64,000 bases of DNA from Hymenobacter taeanensis (GTDB taxonomy: Bacteria; Bacteroidota; Bacteroidia; Cytophagales; Hymenobacteraceae): contig NZ_CP053538.1 in the NCBI RefSeq assembly GCF_013137895.1, positions 1,487,501-1,551,500 on the forward strand. The letters are read 5' to 3'. The notes under the pieces are model-generated. The model had not been told where the DNA came from, did not search any database, and saw nothing but the letters and a program-made list of their open reading frames with translations. Made by a program: the position numbers and the translations under genes. Each line of letters opens with the position of its first letter. Within the stretch, counting starts at the first letter, position 1. Positions 36,683 to 48,400 of this stretch are shown one piece after another.

Positions 36683-39600
36683 ATGAAAACACTCTTACGA
36701 GTCTTGCTTCTCCTCTTAACCTGGACTAGTCTGGGTAGATCGGCTGGGTGGGCAGCACCTATCGTACCGTACGTAACAAGCACAGTACGGACCAGCACCA
36801 CTGGTAGTGATGGCTACCGTATCACTGCTTTGGCAGCCGCACCAGATAATGGCACCACAATCACAGGATACACGCTTAACAACGTACCCACTGCCGCCCA
36901 AGGTGGCCGATTGGCCTATTTCTCGGACGCAGGCGGTACCACAGGTACTCTAACGGCTGTTACCCTCAATAATACTACTCTCACTACTGGCCAAGCTGCG
37001 AATCTGTATTTCGTGCCAGCGGCTAACTTCACTGGAGCGGTGCTTAATGGGAGTACTAATTTTAATGCTCGTTCCTTCACGTTTACGGCTAACCAGTCAA
37101 ATGGCCAGAGTACAACGGCTGATTACACTGTGTTTGTAGCTTCTTATAACACAACGAGCAATACCTTTAATATTCGGGGGGCAGACCAATCAGCGGTAAA
37201 TATTCCAAGCAAAAATGGCTTGATTACATTACCCAGTTTGAGTGCTACTACGGCAAATAACACTGTTCTGACTGGATACCGGATTTTGACTTTGCCAGCC
37301 GCTGCCGGAGGCACTTTGTTGCTTAATGGTTCTGCGGTAACTATTGGGCAGAACTTGACCACCACACAAGCTGGGCAGCTCTCTTTTCAGCCCGCAGCAG
37401 GATACCAAGGTGCCCCTTTTTTTACCTATTCAGGTTATGATAGCAACAACCAGTCAGGTAACCCAGGCTTCTATCTATTGCCTGTATCCAATGTACCTGC
37501 TGTAGCCATCAATCCACTTGATTTCAGCCGCCAGCCAAATGGCGAGGACTGGAAAGCTCACGCAAACCTCTTAGTACGCGGTACCAATATTAGCACAAGC
37601 GGGTTTACCTCGTCGGTAACTGGCACCAATACCAACACGTTTGCAATAGCAACAAACCAAGCGCTGCTTGTTCCTTCACTGGTATGGCAGCAGAACCCGC
37701 AGGGTGTACAGCCAGCCGACAGCAAGTCGCAGGTAACATTCACGTTTGACCGTCCAGTCAATAACCTATCAATGGCTGTATTGGATATTGACCGTGACTT
37801 AACGCTTGCTGGTAGCTTCATTGATGAGGTGACCTTTGACGGTTACACCACAGATGCAGCCACTACCCCAATCGCCCTGACGGCTACCAATTTTACGCTA
37901 GCCAACGCTGGCGTTAATCAGTTTATCGGCAATAATACTGTGCAGGGTATTGGCACCAGCAACTCCGATGTTAATGCCACTACGGTATTGACGTTCTCTT
38001 CGCCTGTTAAAAAACTGACGTTAACCTTCCGAAACGCGGCTCCTTATGTGGATGCTAACACCGCTCGAACCCATACAATTGGCCTAACCTCATTCATCTG
38101 GAGCGCGCAGGCCGATGTTACAACAACACTCAGGGCACAGGCTTCGCCCGTAGTCGCGGGAGCTCAAGGTCAGTTCAACGCTACCTTCACAAACAACGGT
38201 GTAGATGGGGCGGCCCAAGGAGTAGTGGCACAGATACAATTACCTTCTGGCCTAGCCAATGTAGTGGCTACAAACGGAGGCAGCTACAATAGCAATACAG
38301 GTCTGGTTACGTATCCAAACACCACTTCTCTGGACATAGGAGCTTCTCTAACTTCAACTATTACGTTTACGACTCCGACTTCTGGAACAGTAACCGCTAC
38401 CTCTGCTATCAGCACAACGTCTGATGAGGGCACCAATACCGCTCCCAACTCAGCTTCCGCTAGTATCAACGCAACCCCGATTGTACTGAGCGGCACAATC
38501 TTCGATGATGTTAACTATGGTGGTGGTGTTGGACGCAACTATACAGAAGCAAATGCGGCTGCAGTAGGCTTTACTTCTGGCGCTATCCGGCAAGCAGGTG
38601 CGGCTGTTGAGCTATATGATGCTAACGGCAATTTTGTTGCTACTACTACTACTAACGCATCAGGCTTATACAGCTTTAATGTTCCCTCCGCTGCTACCTA
38701 TACGGTGCGCGTAGTAAACTCTACCGTTAACTCTGTTCGAACCCTCAATACCGGCTTTACTACTGCCAATATTCAGGCAGTGCAAACCTTCGTGAACGGC
38801 GTTACCAACCGGGTAGGGGGCGAGGCCCCCGAAAAGCAGGATGCAGCTGCTAACACCGGCTCTCAAACCTTAGCTAGTCTTACTACAGGCACCGGAAGCA
38901 CGGGCTTAACGCCTCAATCCATCACTAGTGTAACCGTACCGGCTGCTGGCACCACAGGTGTTGATTTTGGTTTCAATTTTGATCTTGTAACTTCCACGCG
39001 AGACGCGGGTCAGGGCTCGTTACGCCAGTTTATTATCAACGCCAATGCCTTGGCTAATACCAACCTGGCGCAGAGTGGTCTAACTGCTGGTCGTGAAACC
39101 AGCATTTTTATGATCCCCTCAACCACAGCTACCCCGGGTTTGCGGGCTGGGTTGGCTACGGGCCTTACCAATGGCGTTGCTGTTATCAGCCCGGCCACGG
39201 TACTGCCTACCATCTCTGATGCTAATACTGCTATTGATGGCACCCGCCAGACTGCTATTGTTGGCAACACCAATAATATAGCTCTGGGTAATGGGGGCAC
39301 CGTGGGTGTAAATGCGACGGCGCTAAGTCAGCTAAACGGCCCAGAGGTACAACTTGTGGGCCCTGGAGCTACTAGTGCATTTAACGGCTTAACGTTAGCT
39401 GCCAACAACACGACTATAACAGGCCTGGCTATTTATGGCTTTGGCAACTCGGCCAGCAACACTACCTCGGGCAACATTTACGTGACTACTGGTGCTACTA
39501 GTGGTACCCTGATTACGGGCAACGTGATTGGCACCACCGCGCGTAGCTTCTCTGACCCTGGCGCTACTACACGGTCAGCAGCCCACGGCATTTTCCTGCA

Positions 39601-42600
39601 GAGCAGCGGCGATGTTACCACCCTTTTCAGCGGCACTATCTCGAATAACCTGATTGGCTACAACGCTACCGGAGGAATTGAACTCATTGTTAATAGCAAC
39701 GGCAACGGTACTTCTACAGGTTATTTCGTAGAAGGCAACGAAATCAGAGGCAATGCTATTAGTAATTCCTCTTCCGATGGTATTCGTTTGGGAGTGAATG
39801 GCGGCGTAGTGCGCAATAACCTGTTTGCCGCCAACCAAGGCCCAGGCGTAGATTTGGCAGGTAGCACCGGTAATGCTCTTGTCACCAACAACACCATTAG
39901 CAATAATGGCTTGAATGGCGGGGGTCAGACTCCTGGCGTGCGCTTGCAGGGTACGGCTAACACTATCAGCCAGAACATCATCAGCAACAACTACGGCGCC
40001 GGAATTCTGGCTCAGCCGTCTACTACGAATAGCACTTTCAGTCAAAACTCTATTTTCGGCAACGGCTCCGTACTAACCTCCGCCGGCGGAGCAGCTAGTG
40101 GCCAAATCGGCATTGACCTAGAGAGTAGCACAGATAATACTAACCAGGGCACTTCGCCTTTCGTTACGCTGAATGACAATGGTGATGCCGACACGGGCGC
40201 CAATGGCCTAACTAATATGCCAATTGTTCAGACTGCTACTATCCGGAACGGCATGCTTTACCTGACGGGTTTTGCCCGCCCAGGTGCGCTGTTGGAGTTC
40301 TTCATTTCCGCTCCCAATGCAGCTTCTCTGAATGCCGTCGGCGCTAACTTCGGTCAGGGACAAACCTACTTGTTCTCCCGCACCGAGGGCACGACAGGCA
40401 ACCCCAGTGCTACTCTAAACGACTTGGATGCTACTACGGGTAACTATACCGGGCTGATTAATGGATTTAACCAAGGTACAGAAACCGGCCAAAATCGCTT
40501 TTCTTATGCTATTGCGCTTTCAGCCCTCACTTCTGGGCAGCAAGCGGCTCTCACGGCTGGCACCGCAAAGCTTACTGCTACTGCAACCCAGGTGACACTG
40601 GTAAACGGCAACCAAGGCACCTCCGAATTCTCAGGTAATGCACCCGTTCAACTAGCTCCGGTTGCCAACAACGATTTCGCTTCTACTACTCCCGGAACCG
40701 CCGTTACGCTCTCAATTACCGATAATGACCAGAATGGCATTGATGGTGGCACAGTAGCGGTTAACGGCCAAGCAGCCGGTGGCACTACTGCTGTTACAGT
40801 AACGGGCGGCACGTTCACTTTCCTTGGCAACGGGCAGGTAAGTTTTGTACCAGCTGCGGGCTTTACAGGGGTCGCTACTGTTCCGTACACGGTGAATAAC
40901 ACCTCAGGCATTACTTCCAACACGGCTTTCATCTCAGTTGCCGTATCGGGCACTACCTTTAACCTGGCTACCAGCTTCTCCACGGTGCCTGCAGCCACAG
41001 TAAACGCTGGTTCTTCTGTTAGCTACACAGTAGTATCTAGCAATCCTGGCACTGTAGCTGCTACTAACGTAATAGAAACAGTACAGCTGCCAGCTGGTCT
41101 GAGCACGGGCTTCACTGTAGGCGGTTCCGCGGGTACACCTAATGCTTCTACAGGTATTACCACCTTTGCAGGCGGCAGCTACAACCAGAACACGGGCTTA
41201 CTGACGCTTACTATCGGCAACCTAGCCGCTAACGGCGGTTCGGCTTCTACTGCCTTAACGTTCCCAGCCCCGCTCAATAGCCCCTTAGTGGTTACCGCTA
41301 ATATCAGCGGTGCTGGTGGTGTCGAAACAACCACTACCGACAACACGATAGTATCTAAAATCGATATCACGCCTCGCTTCGACGTGACGACGGCCATCGG
41401 TGGTCCCACGACCGTAACCGCTGGCAACGAGGTAACCTACACCGTGGTTACCAATAACCTCAGTGGTACCACCACGCCGGCTAACGTCAACTCCATTTCT
41501 CCGGCCGTCAATGTAGAACAGACGGTTACTCTGCAGGGTAACCTTACGGGTGCGGGCATTTACGCTTCCAATGGTGGCATGGTGGCCTACAACTCTACGC
41601 TGAACGTTACGGTTGTTACTTTCCCCGCCATTGGGGTATTGGCTGCCGGGCAGTCGCAGGTAAACACCATCACCTTCACAGCTCCCAACACTAGTTTCTC
41701 TGCTCCGACGGCTGTAGTTACTTCAGGCTTCACCGGTTCCAATACCGGTGACCTGAACTCTCCTACCGCTGGCACAGACAATAATACTGCTCAGCTGAAC
41801 GGGGCTGCTACTCGTCCTACCATCACACCCGCCACGCGGACGGGTACGGCAGCCAACGTCTACACGAACATTTCGGCTTCGGCAGCTAATGTGGCTCCGG
41901 GTGCTAACATCACCCTCACCATTATGGCAGGCAACGCAGGCGCTGCCGCGGCTAGTGGCGTGCAGCAAACCATATCTCTTCCCACAGGACTGACCTTCAG
42001 CAACCTGGGGGGCGGTTCTTATAATGCTGTCACGGGGGTTCTGACCTTCCCGGCCCTGACGTCGCCGCTGGCGGCCGGTGCTACGCAACCGTACACGGTA
42101 ACCTTCGCGGCACCTCAGCAAGGCTTTGTGCTGGCTACGGCAGCCGTAACAACCACAACTCCAGACGCAATACCTGCCGATAACCTGGCTCAAACTAAAG
42201 TTGAGGTAACACCGCTGGTAGATGTGGCCACTACACTGGCTGGCCCTGTAGTGGCACTGCCAGGACAAACAGTAAGCTACACGGTTACTACAGCAAGCAA
42301 CGGCCCTGCGGCGGCTGATGGCGTGGTGCAAACGGTGCAGCTGCCAACGGGCCTGACGAACGTGCAGCTGAATTCGCTGAGTGCAGGTTCGCAGTACAAC
42401 GCAACCACTGGCACTCTTACTATCCGCTTCCCTGACCCGCTGGCCACTGGCTTTAGCCAGACCAACACCATCTCGTTTACAGCTCCTGCGGGGGCGGCTA
42501 ACCTGAACGTTTCTGCGGCTGTAAGTACCAGCTCTGCTGAAACCGTTGTGACCAACAATGCTGCTACCGTAGTAACAGCTCTAACCCCTGCGGCCGATGT

Positions 42601-45052
42601 AGCTATCCAGGTTACGGGTCCGCCCACTGTTACGGTAGGCAACCCTGTGCCCTATGTGGTATCTACCACCAACAACGGCGCAGCAGTAGCTACTAGCGTA
42701 ATTCCTACTTTGCAGCTACCTGCGGGCCTGGGAACGGCTAACGTAACCTTCCCAGCCGGAGCCGCTACTGGATCATACAACAACGCTACTGGCCTAGTAA
42801 CCTTCTCAACAGTAGCAGTACTGGCCAGCGGAGCTACTACCTCCAGCGTGATAGTCGTAACTATGCCGGATGCCTCACAACTTTCGGCCGTAGGCCAGGT
42901 TACGACCACCAGCACCGATACGAACCCGACTAACAATTACGCTACAGCCGCCACTACGGCCACCACAGTCACTACGGCCACGGCTGACTTACGTACCACG
43001 CTAACTCCGGCTACCACCACGGTAAATGCAGGAAGCAGCGTTACGCTCACCGCTACATTCAGTAACTTAGGTGCCGGCACGGCAACCAACGTGGTTCCGC
43101 AGCTGCTGTTGCAGCCAGGCCTGACGGGCGTTACCGTTACAGACAACGGCACGGTTCGCAATGCTGATTACAACGCCACCACGGGGGTAGTAACCTTCCA
43201 GTCGACGGCAGCGGCGCTGGCCTCCCTGGCAAGCGGGTCTTCGTTGCCCGGTACGTACACGGTATCGTTTAACGCTCCGGCCACTGGCCCAGTGTCGGCA
43301 GTGGCCAGCATTTACTCGGCTACCTCCGATGGAGTACTTTCCAACAATACGGCCTCAGCTACGGTAAACGTAACGCCTCAGGCAGATGCGCAAACCAGCA
43401 TTGCAGGTCCGCTCACGGCCCAGCCAGGCTCACGGGTAACGTATGAGATTACCACCTCCAACAACAGCACTGCGGTGTCGCCTTCCACAAATGTTGTGCA
43501 GACCGTAACTATACCTGGTACGCCTGCTAATCTAACGTTCTCGGCAGGTGCTTCTTCGGCGGTTGTAGGAGCCAACACGGTTGTTACTTTCCCCACGGTT
43601 GCCTCTATGGCTCCCGGCGTGGCCGGTGCAGTAACCAACTTCATCTCGTTCACGACCCCAGCTACGGCTACCACGCTAAACATTACAGCTAATGTAACCT
43701 CAGCCGCCGATATTAACATCTCGGCTGCTTCAAACTCAGCCAGCATTTCGACCATTGCGAACAATGCCCCAGTGGCCTACAACGTAGTGAACAACTTGCT
43801 GCCAGCGGGTGAGGTACGCTTTAATCAGGTGATTGAGAACACGGCTACCACGGCCCAGCCTATCTCGCCGCTGGTAGCTACGGATGTAAATGCTGGCCAG
43901 ACGCTGAGCTATACTCTTGCTTCGGTACCCACTTCCGGTGGCCTATATATAGGCACCAGCACGACGGCCCTGATTTCTGGCGCTACAATCTCGGCCTCAG
44001 AGGCTGGTCAGCTGCGCTATCTGCCAGTTAGCGGGTTCATAGGCAACGCCTTCTTTACGTACACAGCTACAGACAACGCCACCCCCACATCGGCCACTTC
44101 GAATGTTGCGCTCTACACTATTGCGGTGGGACAGGATGCTAACTCTTCGTACACAACAACCCCTGTGAAAGGCGGCGCGAGCCCCTACCTGACAGGTGAT
44201 GTATTGGCTAATGTGTTTGATGCAAATAGCGGCACGTACAACTCAGCTACGCCTCAGGCAGTAGTGAAAGATGGTGTTAGCTCGGCTACTCTCGTAACTA
44301 CTGGCCTACCCGCTGGTGTATCAGGCAGCTTCCCTCCCGGCGTTGATTTTAACACAACTAATCCTAATCAGATCGGGCAGATTGTAGTAACCAACAACCG
44401 ACTCTTGGTGGCTGGTACTTACACGGTTCAGATCAGAACGATTGATGCCAACGGTGGTACAAACACCCAGAACGTCACCTTCACCATTGGGGTACGTCCG
44501 CTGCCCGTGCAGTTGGCGAGCTTCACGGCCAAAGCCGCCGGCCCGAATGCAGAGCTGACGTGGCGCACGGCCCAGGAGCTGCGCAACGACCACTTTGTGG
44601 TGGAGCGTAGCTTCGACGGCCGCAGCTTCTCGGCCCTAGGCCAGGTACAGGGGCAGGGCACGACCACGCTGGCCACCGATTACCAGTTCCTGGATGCACA
44701 GGTAGCGGCCAAAGCCGCTGGCCAAACGGTGTACTATCGTCTGCGCCAGGTTGACACGGACGGCACCAGCAGCTTCAGCGCCGTGCAAGCTGTGGCCTTC
44801 ACTAAAACGGAAGTCGCTATCAGCCTGTACCCGAACCCCGCTTCAACCAGCACCACGCTCAACCTAACAAGTCTGCCCCAAGGCGCTTATCAGGTAAGCA
44901 TTATTGACGCAGTAGGCCGGGTAGTTCGCCAGGCACGCTATGAGGGCGGTACTACCCCAACGCTGTCGGTGCAGGAACTGCCCGTGGGTAGCTACCAGGT
45001 ATTGATTAGCGGTGCAAGCTTTAACAAGTCGTTGCGATTTATCAAAGAATAG
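36683..45052 (+). CDS. Giant T9SS-secreted surface protein (2789 aa) with eight DUF11-type repeats
   Basis: A signal peptide (MKTLLRVLLLLLTW, cleaved near GWAAP) starts the protein. In order I see two cadherin/Ig-like modules (about 30-270), a FTFDRPVNNLSMAVLDIDRD domain (290-475), the first DUF11-like module (near 477), an SdrD_B-like domain starting GTIFDDVNYGGG (603-700), a GQGSLRQFI segment and right-handed parallel beta-helix (773-1190), and seven further DUF11-like modules starting near 1426, 1565, 1726, 1845, 1970, 2100 and 2232. The C-terminus has an LASFTAKAAG module (from 2606) and a type A sorting domain with YPNPAS (about 2713-2789). T9SS would export it to the surface. Early parts are more AT-rich than the final 550 bp. 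Likely an adhesin or matrix protein; the ligand is unknown. Confidence 0.93.
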   Translation: MKTLLRVLLLLLTWTSLGRSAGWAAPIVPYVTSTVRTSTTGSDGYRITALAAAPDNGTTITGYTLNNVPTAAQGGRLAYFSDAGGTTGTLTAVTLNNTTLTTGQAANLYFVPAANFTGAVLNGSTNFNARSFTFTANQSNGQSTTADYTVFVASYNTTSNTFNIRGADQSAVNIPSKNGLITLPSLSATTANNTVLTGYRILTLPAAAGGTLLLNGSAVTIGQNLTTTQAGQLSFQPAAGYQGAPFFTYSGYDSNNQSGNPGFYLLPVSNVPAVAINPLDFSRQPNGEDWKAHANLLVRGTNISTSGFTSSVTGTNTNTFAIATNQALLVPSLVWQQNPQGVQPADSKSQVTFTFDRPVNNLSMAVLDIDRDLTLAGSFIDEVTFDGYTTDAATTPIALTATNFTLANAGVNQFIGNNTVQGIGTSNSDVNATTVLTFSSPVKKLTLTFRNAAPYVDANTARTHTIGLTSFIWSAQADVTTTLRAQASPVVAGAQGQFNATFTNNGVDGAAQGVVAQIQLPSGLANVVATNGGSYNSNTGLVTYPNTTSLDIGASLTSTITFTTPTSGTVTATSAISTTSDEGTNTAPNSASASINATPIVLSGTIFDDVNYGGGVGRNYTEANAAAVGFTSGAIRQAGAAVELYDANGNFVATTTTNASGLYSFNVPSAATYTVRVVNSTVNSVRTLNTGFTTANIQAVQTFVNGVTNRVGGEAPEKQDAAANTGSQTLASLTTGTGSTGLTPQSITSVTVPAAGTTGVDFGFNFDLVTSTRDAGQGSLRQFIINANALANTNLAQSGLTAGRETSIFMIPSTTATPGLRAGLATGLTNGVAVISPATVLPTISDANTAIDGTRQTAIVGNTNNIALGNGGTVGVNATALSQLNGPEVQLVGPGATSAFNGLTLAANNTTITGLAIYGFGNSASNTTSGNIYVTTGATSGTLITGNVIGTTARSFSDPGATTRSAAHGIFLQSSGDVTTLFSGTISNNLIGYNATGGIELIVNSNGNGTSTGYFVEGNEIRGNAISNSSSDGIRLGVNGGVVRNNLFAANQGPGVDLAGSTGNALVTNNTISNNGLNGGGQTPGVRLQGTANTISQNIISNNYGAGILAQPSTTNSTFSQNSIFGNGSVLTSAGGAASGQIGIDLESSTDNTNQGTSPFVTLNDNGDADTGANGLTNMPIVQTATIRNGMLYLTGFARPGALLEFFISAPNAASLNAVGANFGQGQTYLFSRTEGTTGNPSATLNDLDATTGNYTGLINGFNQGTETGQNRFSYAIALSALTSGQQAALTAGTAKLTATATQVTLVNGNQGTSEFSGNAPVQLAPVANNDFASTTPGTAVTLSITDNDQNGIDGGTVAVNGQAAGGTTAVTVTGGTFTFLGNGQVSFVPAAGFTGVATVPYTVNNTSGITSNTAFISVAVSGTTFNLATSFSTVPAATVNAGSSVSYTVVSSNPGTVAATNVIETVQLPAGLSTGFTVGGSAGTPNASTGITTFAGGSYNQNTGLLTLTIGNLAANGGSASTALTFPAPLNSPLVVTANISGAGGVETTTTDNTIVSKIDITPRFDVTTAIGGPTTVTAGNEVTYTVVTNNLSGTTTPANVNSISPAVNVEQTVTLQGNLTGAGIYASNGGMVAYNSTLNVTVVTFPAIGVLAAGQSQVNTITFTAPNTSFSAPTAVVTSGFTGSNTGDLNSPTAGTDNNTAQLNGAATRPTITPATRTGTAANVYTNISASAANVAPGANITLTIMAGNAGAAAASGVQQTISLPTGLTFSNLGGGSYNAVTGVLTFPALTSPLAAGATQPYTVTFAAPQQGFVLATAAVTTTTPDAIPADNLAQTKVEVTPLVDVATTLAGPVVALPGQTVSYTVTTASNGPAAADGVVQTVQLPTGLTNVQLNSLSAGSQYNATTGTLTIRFPDPLATGFSQTNTISFTAPAGAANLNVSAAVSTSSAETVVTNNAATVVTALTPAADVAIQVTGPPTVTVGNPVPYVVSTTNNGAAVATSVIPTLQLPAGLGTANVTFPAGAATGSYNNATGLVTFSTVAVLASGATTSSVIVVTMPDASQLSAVGQVTTTSTDTNPTNNYATAATTATTVTTATADLRTTLTPATTTVNAGSSVTLTATFSNLGAGTATNVVPQLLLQPGLTGVTVTDNGTVRNADYNATTGVVTFQSTAAALASLASGSSLPGTYTVSFNAPATGPVSAVASIYSATSDGVLSNNTASATVNVTPQADAQTSIAGPLTAQPGSRVTYEITTSNNSTAVSPSTNVVQTVTIPGTPANLTFSAGASSAVVGANTVVTFPTVASMAPGVAGAVTNFISFTTPATATTLNITANVTSAADINISAASNSASISTIANNAPVAYNVVNNLLPAGEVRFNQVIENTATTAQPISPLVATDVNAGQTLSYTLASVPTSGGLYIGTSTTALISGATISASEAGQLRYLPVSGFIGNAFFTYTATDNATPTSATSNVALYTIAVGQDANSSYTTTPVKGGASPYLTGDVLANVFDANSGTYNSATPQAVVKDGVSSATLVTTGLPAGVSGSFPPGVDFNTTNPNQIGQIVVTNNRLLVAGTYTVQIRTIDANGGTNTQNVTFTIGVRPLPVQLASFTAKAAGPNAELTWRTAQELRNDHFVVERSFDGRSFSALGQVQGQGTTTLATDYQFLDAQVAAKAAGQTVYYRLRQVDTDGTSSFSAVQAVAFTKTEVAISLYPNPASTSTTLNLTSLPQGAYQVSIIDAVGRVVRQARYEGGTTPTLSVQELPVGSYQVLISGASFNKSLRFIKE

Positions 45053-45066
45053 GTGAGAAAATCCAT

Positions 45067-45113
45067 CTTATAAAAAAAAGCCCTTAACTGAGTTAAGGGC
45101 TTTTTTTTATAAG
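45067..45113 (+). terminator. Rho-independent terminator after the giant surface-protein gene
   Basis: A 21-bp perfect stem (45067-45087 with 45093-45113), a 5-nt loop and an eight-T run. It begins 15 bp after the stop codon. An A run on the other side makes it potentially bidirectional. Confidence 0.93.
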
Positions 45114-45213
45114 TTAAGTTTAATGAATTACCATATGCAAAGAACGGTACACGAGATGATTTCATAAGCTCAGCACTATAAACATTATTCAATAATTAAT
45201 AAATATAATCAAA

Positions 45214-45243
45214 TTGATATCTATTATTTAACGCCTATTTTTG
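45214..45243 (+). promoter_or_regulatory. Bacteroidota-type promoter upstream of the second surface-protein gene
   Basis: TTG at 45214-45216 and TATTTTTG at 45236-45243 are separated by 19 bp. This fits the primary sigma consensus in this phylum (TTG, about 19 bp, TAnnTTTG). Transcription would begin near 45250, leaving a leader of roughly 180 nt. Confidence 0.7.
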
Positions 45244-45252
45244 CAAATCTCT

Positions 45253-45278
45253 AAAATCGAGAAGCAATTCTCGGTTTT
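45253..45278 (+). promoter_or_regulatory. Hairpin at the predicted 5' end of the surface-protein mRNA
   Basis: AAAATCGAGAA at 45253-45263 pairs with TTCTCGGTTTT at 45268-45278 (one G-U pair) around a GCAA loop. GCAA is a stable GNRA tetraloop. It would lie at the very start of the transcript and may protect it. The remaining leader to 45428 is AT-rich with nothing else recognised. Confidence 0.45.
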
Positions 45279-45428
45279 GGGAAATATTATAGTATCTAAT
45301 ATATAGCTACTTATACGTTCACCATGAATGCAGTTTCTAACATTGGTAATTAAAACTCTCAAAATTGAATCAATACTGTTTTCAGCAAAAACATGTATTA
45401 GAAAAATTTTCATACAACATAGTATTTC

Positions 45429-48400
45429 ATGAACAAAAATTTACACGCTATAGCGTTGTTGCTATGGAGCTTTATTGGGTTAAGTACCGCTCATGCACAA
45501 ACCGTCCCTACATTGGAGTTTTTCTCGGGAGCAGGTAACCCTACTGGTAACGGACCAACAATTGCTAACCAAGTCATTACGTTTCAGAGCAATACCAATA
45601 ATCCTACGGATAACACGCCTGCAACGTATACTCCGACGACCACAGCCACGCTTTCGTTAAGCAACCAGCAGTATACATTGCCTACAACAAAAATAGCAAC
45701 GGGTACTGGTGTAGCTTTTGGCGGCAATATCAGTACAACGACGGCCGCTCCTTCTACTGTATTATTTGATGTTCTTAGTGCATACGGGAGCTCTAACAAT
45801 ACACATTACACTTCGGCTAATGGGGTAAATCAAGGAATAGAGGTAACTGTCAATCGTGGAGTTGAATTATTCGTTTCTGTTGAGCCTTTACCCCAAACTG
45901 TACCACCCAATGCACGCTATCAATTTGCGGACCTAACCATCACATTTAATAGGCCAATTGCTAATCCAGTGGTTCATGTAACCGGCTTAGGTGGCAACTA
46001 TGGAGGCGGCATTGGCTTTACTACCGAGTTAGAGCTACTTACACCAGGGGTCATATTATCGAAATTAAGTGGTTCACCTGAACTCAATGTTACGGCGGAT
46101 AAAATTCTTAATAATGCTATTGTTCCTGGAGCTACAACTGGCTCCGGGGCTGCTAGTGGTTCGGTACTAGCATCTACCATTTCCAATGCCGGAGTAACTA
46201 CCTTACAATTCCGAATGTATTTGCGGCCAGACGCTGCCGGAGGAGAGATTCACACTAACAATGTGCGCCACACTGGCGATGCATTACTAATTTCGTTTTC
46301 TTCTACTGCAGTCACCCCAATCACAGGCTACGTATTTGAAGATGTTAACTACGGTGGCGGTGCTGGCCGGCCGCTCACGACTAGTGGCACTTCAGTTCGG
46401 CCAGGTGCCCGCGTAGAACTCTATAACTCGTCCGGAACTTTTGTATCCGCAGTAAACACTGACGCCAGCGGTCAATATAATTTTAATCCTGTCGCAGGTA
46501 ATTACAGTGTACGGGTGGTCAATAACACTGTGACCAGCAGCCGGCCGGGCTCCGTTAATACACTCATTCCAGTACAGACTTATAACGGTCGAACGGACTA
46601 TGTAGGAGGAGAAACCCCTACGAAAGTTGATGCTAGCGCTGGCACTACTGGTACTACGCTTGCTAGTTTGAACACAGCAACAACTATTGCCCAAAGCCAA
46701 GTAGGTGTAACGGTAGCAACTGGTACAACGGCCGTTGGCGCCGACTTCGGCTTTAATTTTGATGCTGTAGTAAATTCCAACAACTCAGGTCAAGGGTCTT
46801 TGCGGCAGTTCATCGTCAATAGCAACGCCCTGACCAATGCAGGCCTTGACCAGGAAGCTTTCAATGGCACCCCGGCTACTGGCACAACTGCCATTGACCC
46901 CGCCGCTGGTAGTGAGTACGCCATATTCATGCTCAACGATGGCCGCACTACTGGCACCGCGCTGCCTGGCTTGCGCCTAAACATGACGGCTTCGACTGGC
47001 TATAGTGCAACAAATAAGACCTTTACCTTTTCCGGGCTATCTGCATTGCCGACTATCACCGATAACAACACGGCTATTGACGGCAAACTGCAGACAATAC
47101 TAACCGGAGAAGGTACTACTCCTACTGCTAACAACTTGGCGGGTGAGATTATCTTAGACTTCAGCAACTCCACGACTGGTGGAATTTCCGCTACGGGTGG
47201 TAATACCCGTATTGCATCACTGAATATTACGGGTGCTGGTATAGCAGCTGGTAGTAGAGCCTTAAATACCACGGGTGCCGTGCTAGCAGATGGCGCTGCT
47301 ATAGTATTCACGGGTGCTACCTCCTCTGGCTCTATCGTGACGGACGTAACTGGTCAAAACAACACGATTGCCACTGTGCTTCTGAGTAATGGGGCCCAAG
47401 GGGTTACACTTCGCAATAATGTGTTTCGTACGGGCCGCTCAGTGGCAGCAACTGCTAATACAATTGCTTACGATGGAGCTGGTATCCTGCTATCAAACGC
47501 CTCTGGCAATACTATTAATAACAACAATATCAGCAACAACAATGGGTTTGGTATTGAGCTAATAAGTGCCAGCAACAATATCATCAGTGGCAATACCATT
47601 AGTTCAAATGGGGTAAGCACCACTACGTCAGATGATGCCGGTATAAGCATTACTTCAGGTAACAATAACCTGATTAGCACTAACACCATCACAGGCAACT
47701 CGGGGGATGGAATTGTAGCGCTGAGTGGAACTTCTGGCAACCGGTTCACAGAAAACAGCATTTCTGGAAACACCGGCTTAGGCATAGACCTTTCAGCTAC
47801 TACTACAATTACAGGGGATAACGTTACGAAGAACGCCAGCGGCAAAACAGCTTCCAGCGGCGCCAACGGGCTGCTAAACTTCCCGGTTATCACGCAGGCT
47901 AAAATCAGCAGCAGCCGTCTGATTGTAACTGGGTTTGCCCCTACCGGCTCCCTGGTAGAGTTCTATATTGCTGCCGCCGACCCAACCTCATTCGGGCAGG
48001 GCACTACTTACCTCTTCAACGCCACGGAAGGTTCCACAGCCGATGGCGATAATAAATCCAGTTCGTACAACAGTGCCTCCTTTGTTCCAAGCTTCGACCA
48101 AGGTTCTGAGACTTACGCTAGCCGGTTTATTTTCTCATTCCCTCTGACCGCAACACAAGTAACATCGATAACTAACGCAAAGCTTACTGCTACTGCTACC
48201 GTGTTGGCTACTGTTAACAACATAGCGGTTGGCAACACCTCCGAGTTCTCGGGTAATATCACGGCAACTTCGGGCCCACTCCCTGTCAGGCTGGTTAGCT
48301 TCACGGCCAAAGCGGCCGGTCAGGATGCCCAACTGGCATGGCGCACGGCCCAGGAACTGCGCAACGACCAATTCGTTGTGGAACGTAGCTTTGATGGTAA

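Noticed and set aside
39000..40250. Possible CRISPR or tandem DNA repeat in the giant gene
   Set aside because: Repetition is at protein level (beta-helix turns) with diverged DNA and no constant spacers.
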